Assembly (NCBI GenBank): GCA_015654495.1
Contig: JAATGW010000137.1
Location: 1 to 6,521 of the forward strand
Source: Chitinophagales bacterium
GTDB lineage: Bacteria; Bacteroidota; Bacteroidia; Chitinophagales; Chitinophagaceae
Length of the DNA stretch: 6,521 bases
Reading direction: 5' to 3'
Shown in pieces: positions 6,167-6,521 of this stretch. The notes below the pieces were generated by a model, which ran no database searches, had not been told where the DNA came from, and saw only the letters and a program-made list of their open reading frames with translations. The number at the start of each line of letters is the position of its first letter. Position 1 is the first letter of the stretch. Both the position numbers and the translations under genes were made by a program.

Positions 6167-6521
6167 ATGGCTATTATCCGTGTGGAGAATTTATCAAAGT
6201 TTTTACAGAACACTGAAGCGGTCAGCAACGTGAATTTTATCATTCCTGAATTTCAGAAAACCGTTATTGCAGGAACAACCGGATCGGGAAAAACAACGCT
6301 GTTGAAAATGATAGCGGGGTTATTGCAACCCGATGCGGGCAATATTTTTTTTAGGGATATCCATGTGGATGGACCTGAAGAAAAACTGATTGCCGGTCAC
6401 GATGATATCGCCTACCTGAGCCAGCATTTTGAGCTTCGGAATAATTATCGCGTTGAAGAAATAATGGAATATTCCACTAAGCTGGAAAAATTGGATTCAG
6501 AACGAATTTATAAGATCTGTC
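6167..6521 (+). CDS. ABC transporter ATP-binding protein (5' part, cut by window end)
   Basis: A 118-codon open frame runs off the right edge, so it has no stop here. It translates as MAIIRVENLSKFL and continues to a complete Walker A P-loop, AGTTGSGKTT (residues 35-44, Lys42). Next comes MIAGLLQPDAGNIFF, then a Q-loop in IAYLSQHFEL (81-90, Gln86), so it is the nucleotide-binding subunit of an ABC transporter. The Signature, Walker B and H-loop lie outside the window. An in-frame TGA directly before the ATG (6164-6166) rules out any longer start. The GPEEKLIAGHDDIAYLSQ and LRNNYRVEE stretches match what I recall of a Bacteroidota ABC ATPase group of undefined substrate. No permease gene is visible, so the cargo cannot be assigned. 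It is divergent from the MscS gene across a 136-base spacer. An eight-T run lies in the coding sequence around 6345-6352, but the frame is intact through it. Confidence 0.88.
   Translation, partial: MAIIRVENLSKFLQNTEAVSNVNFIIPEFQKTVIAGTTGSGKTTLLKMIAGLLQPDAGNIFFRDIHVDGPEEKLIAGHDDIAYLSQHFELRNNYRVEEIMEYSTKLEKLDSERIYKIC

Noticed and set aside
1..6521. Mobile elements, CRISPR arrays, tRNA/rRNA genes, phage or defence genes
   Set aside because: No transposase or integrase frame, no regularly spaced repeats and no RNA gene signatures were seen; nearly all bases belong to intact metabolic or membrane genes.

Overview
The window most likely comes from a member of the Bacteroidota, perhaps a Chitinophagaceae- or Sphingobacteriales-like genome. 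I infer this from protein style (secreted proteins whose signal peptides end in AQ), AT-rich intergenic DNA, the lack of Shine-Dalgarno sequences before the starts, and one perfect TAnnTTTG -7 box. This is recognition from memory; no database search was possible.

Four complete genes run leftward on the minus strand. In order of transcription they are: an MscS-family mechanosensitive channel (6030-4966); a secreted S9-family (prolyl oligopeptidase/DPP IV-like) serine peptidase (4806-2428); an exported class-C beta-lactamase-fold serine hydrolase (2410-1211); and an NAPE-PLD/RomA-like metallo-beta-lactamase-fold hydrolase (1061-24). At the right edge a fifth gene diverges on the plus strand: the first 118 codons of an ABC-transporter ATPase (6167 to beyond 6521). 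Together the genes cover almost the whole window. The gaps are 4807-4965, 1062-1210 and the divergent spacer 6031-6166, and none exceeds 160 bases.

The peptidase and the beta-lactamase-fold hydrolase are only 17 bases apart and almost certainly share a transcript. The metallohydrolase lies 149 bases further on and may or may not be co-transcribed. The two exported serine hydrolases probably act in the periplasm, on peptides and on an unknown ester, amide or peptide. The metallohydrolase has no signal peptide and keeps every zinc ligand expected for its family. The channel is a housekeeping osmotic safety valve and need not be linked to the hydrolases.

I see no mobile element, CRISPR array, tRNA or rRNA, phage gene or defence system. 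The region reads as ordinary chromosomal backbone. The observations worth checking are modest: the S9 peptidase has no recognisable DPP IV Glu motif, the serine hydrolase has a lone close cysteine pair and an atypical third motif, and the spacers hold some candidate regulatory structures.
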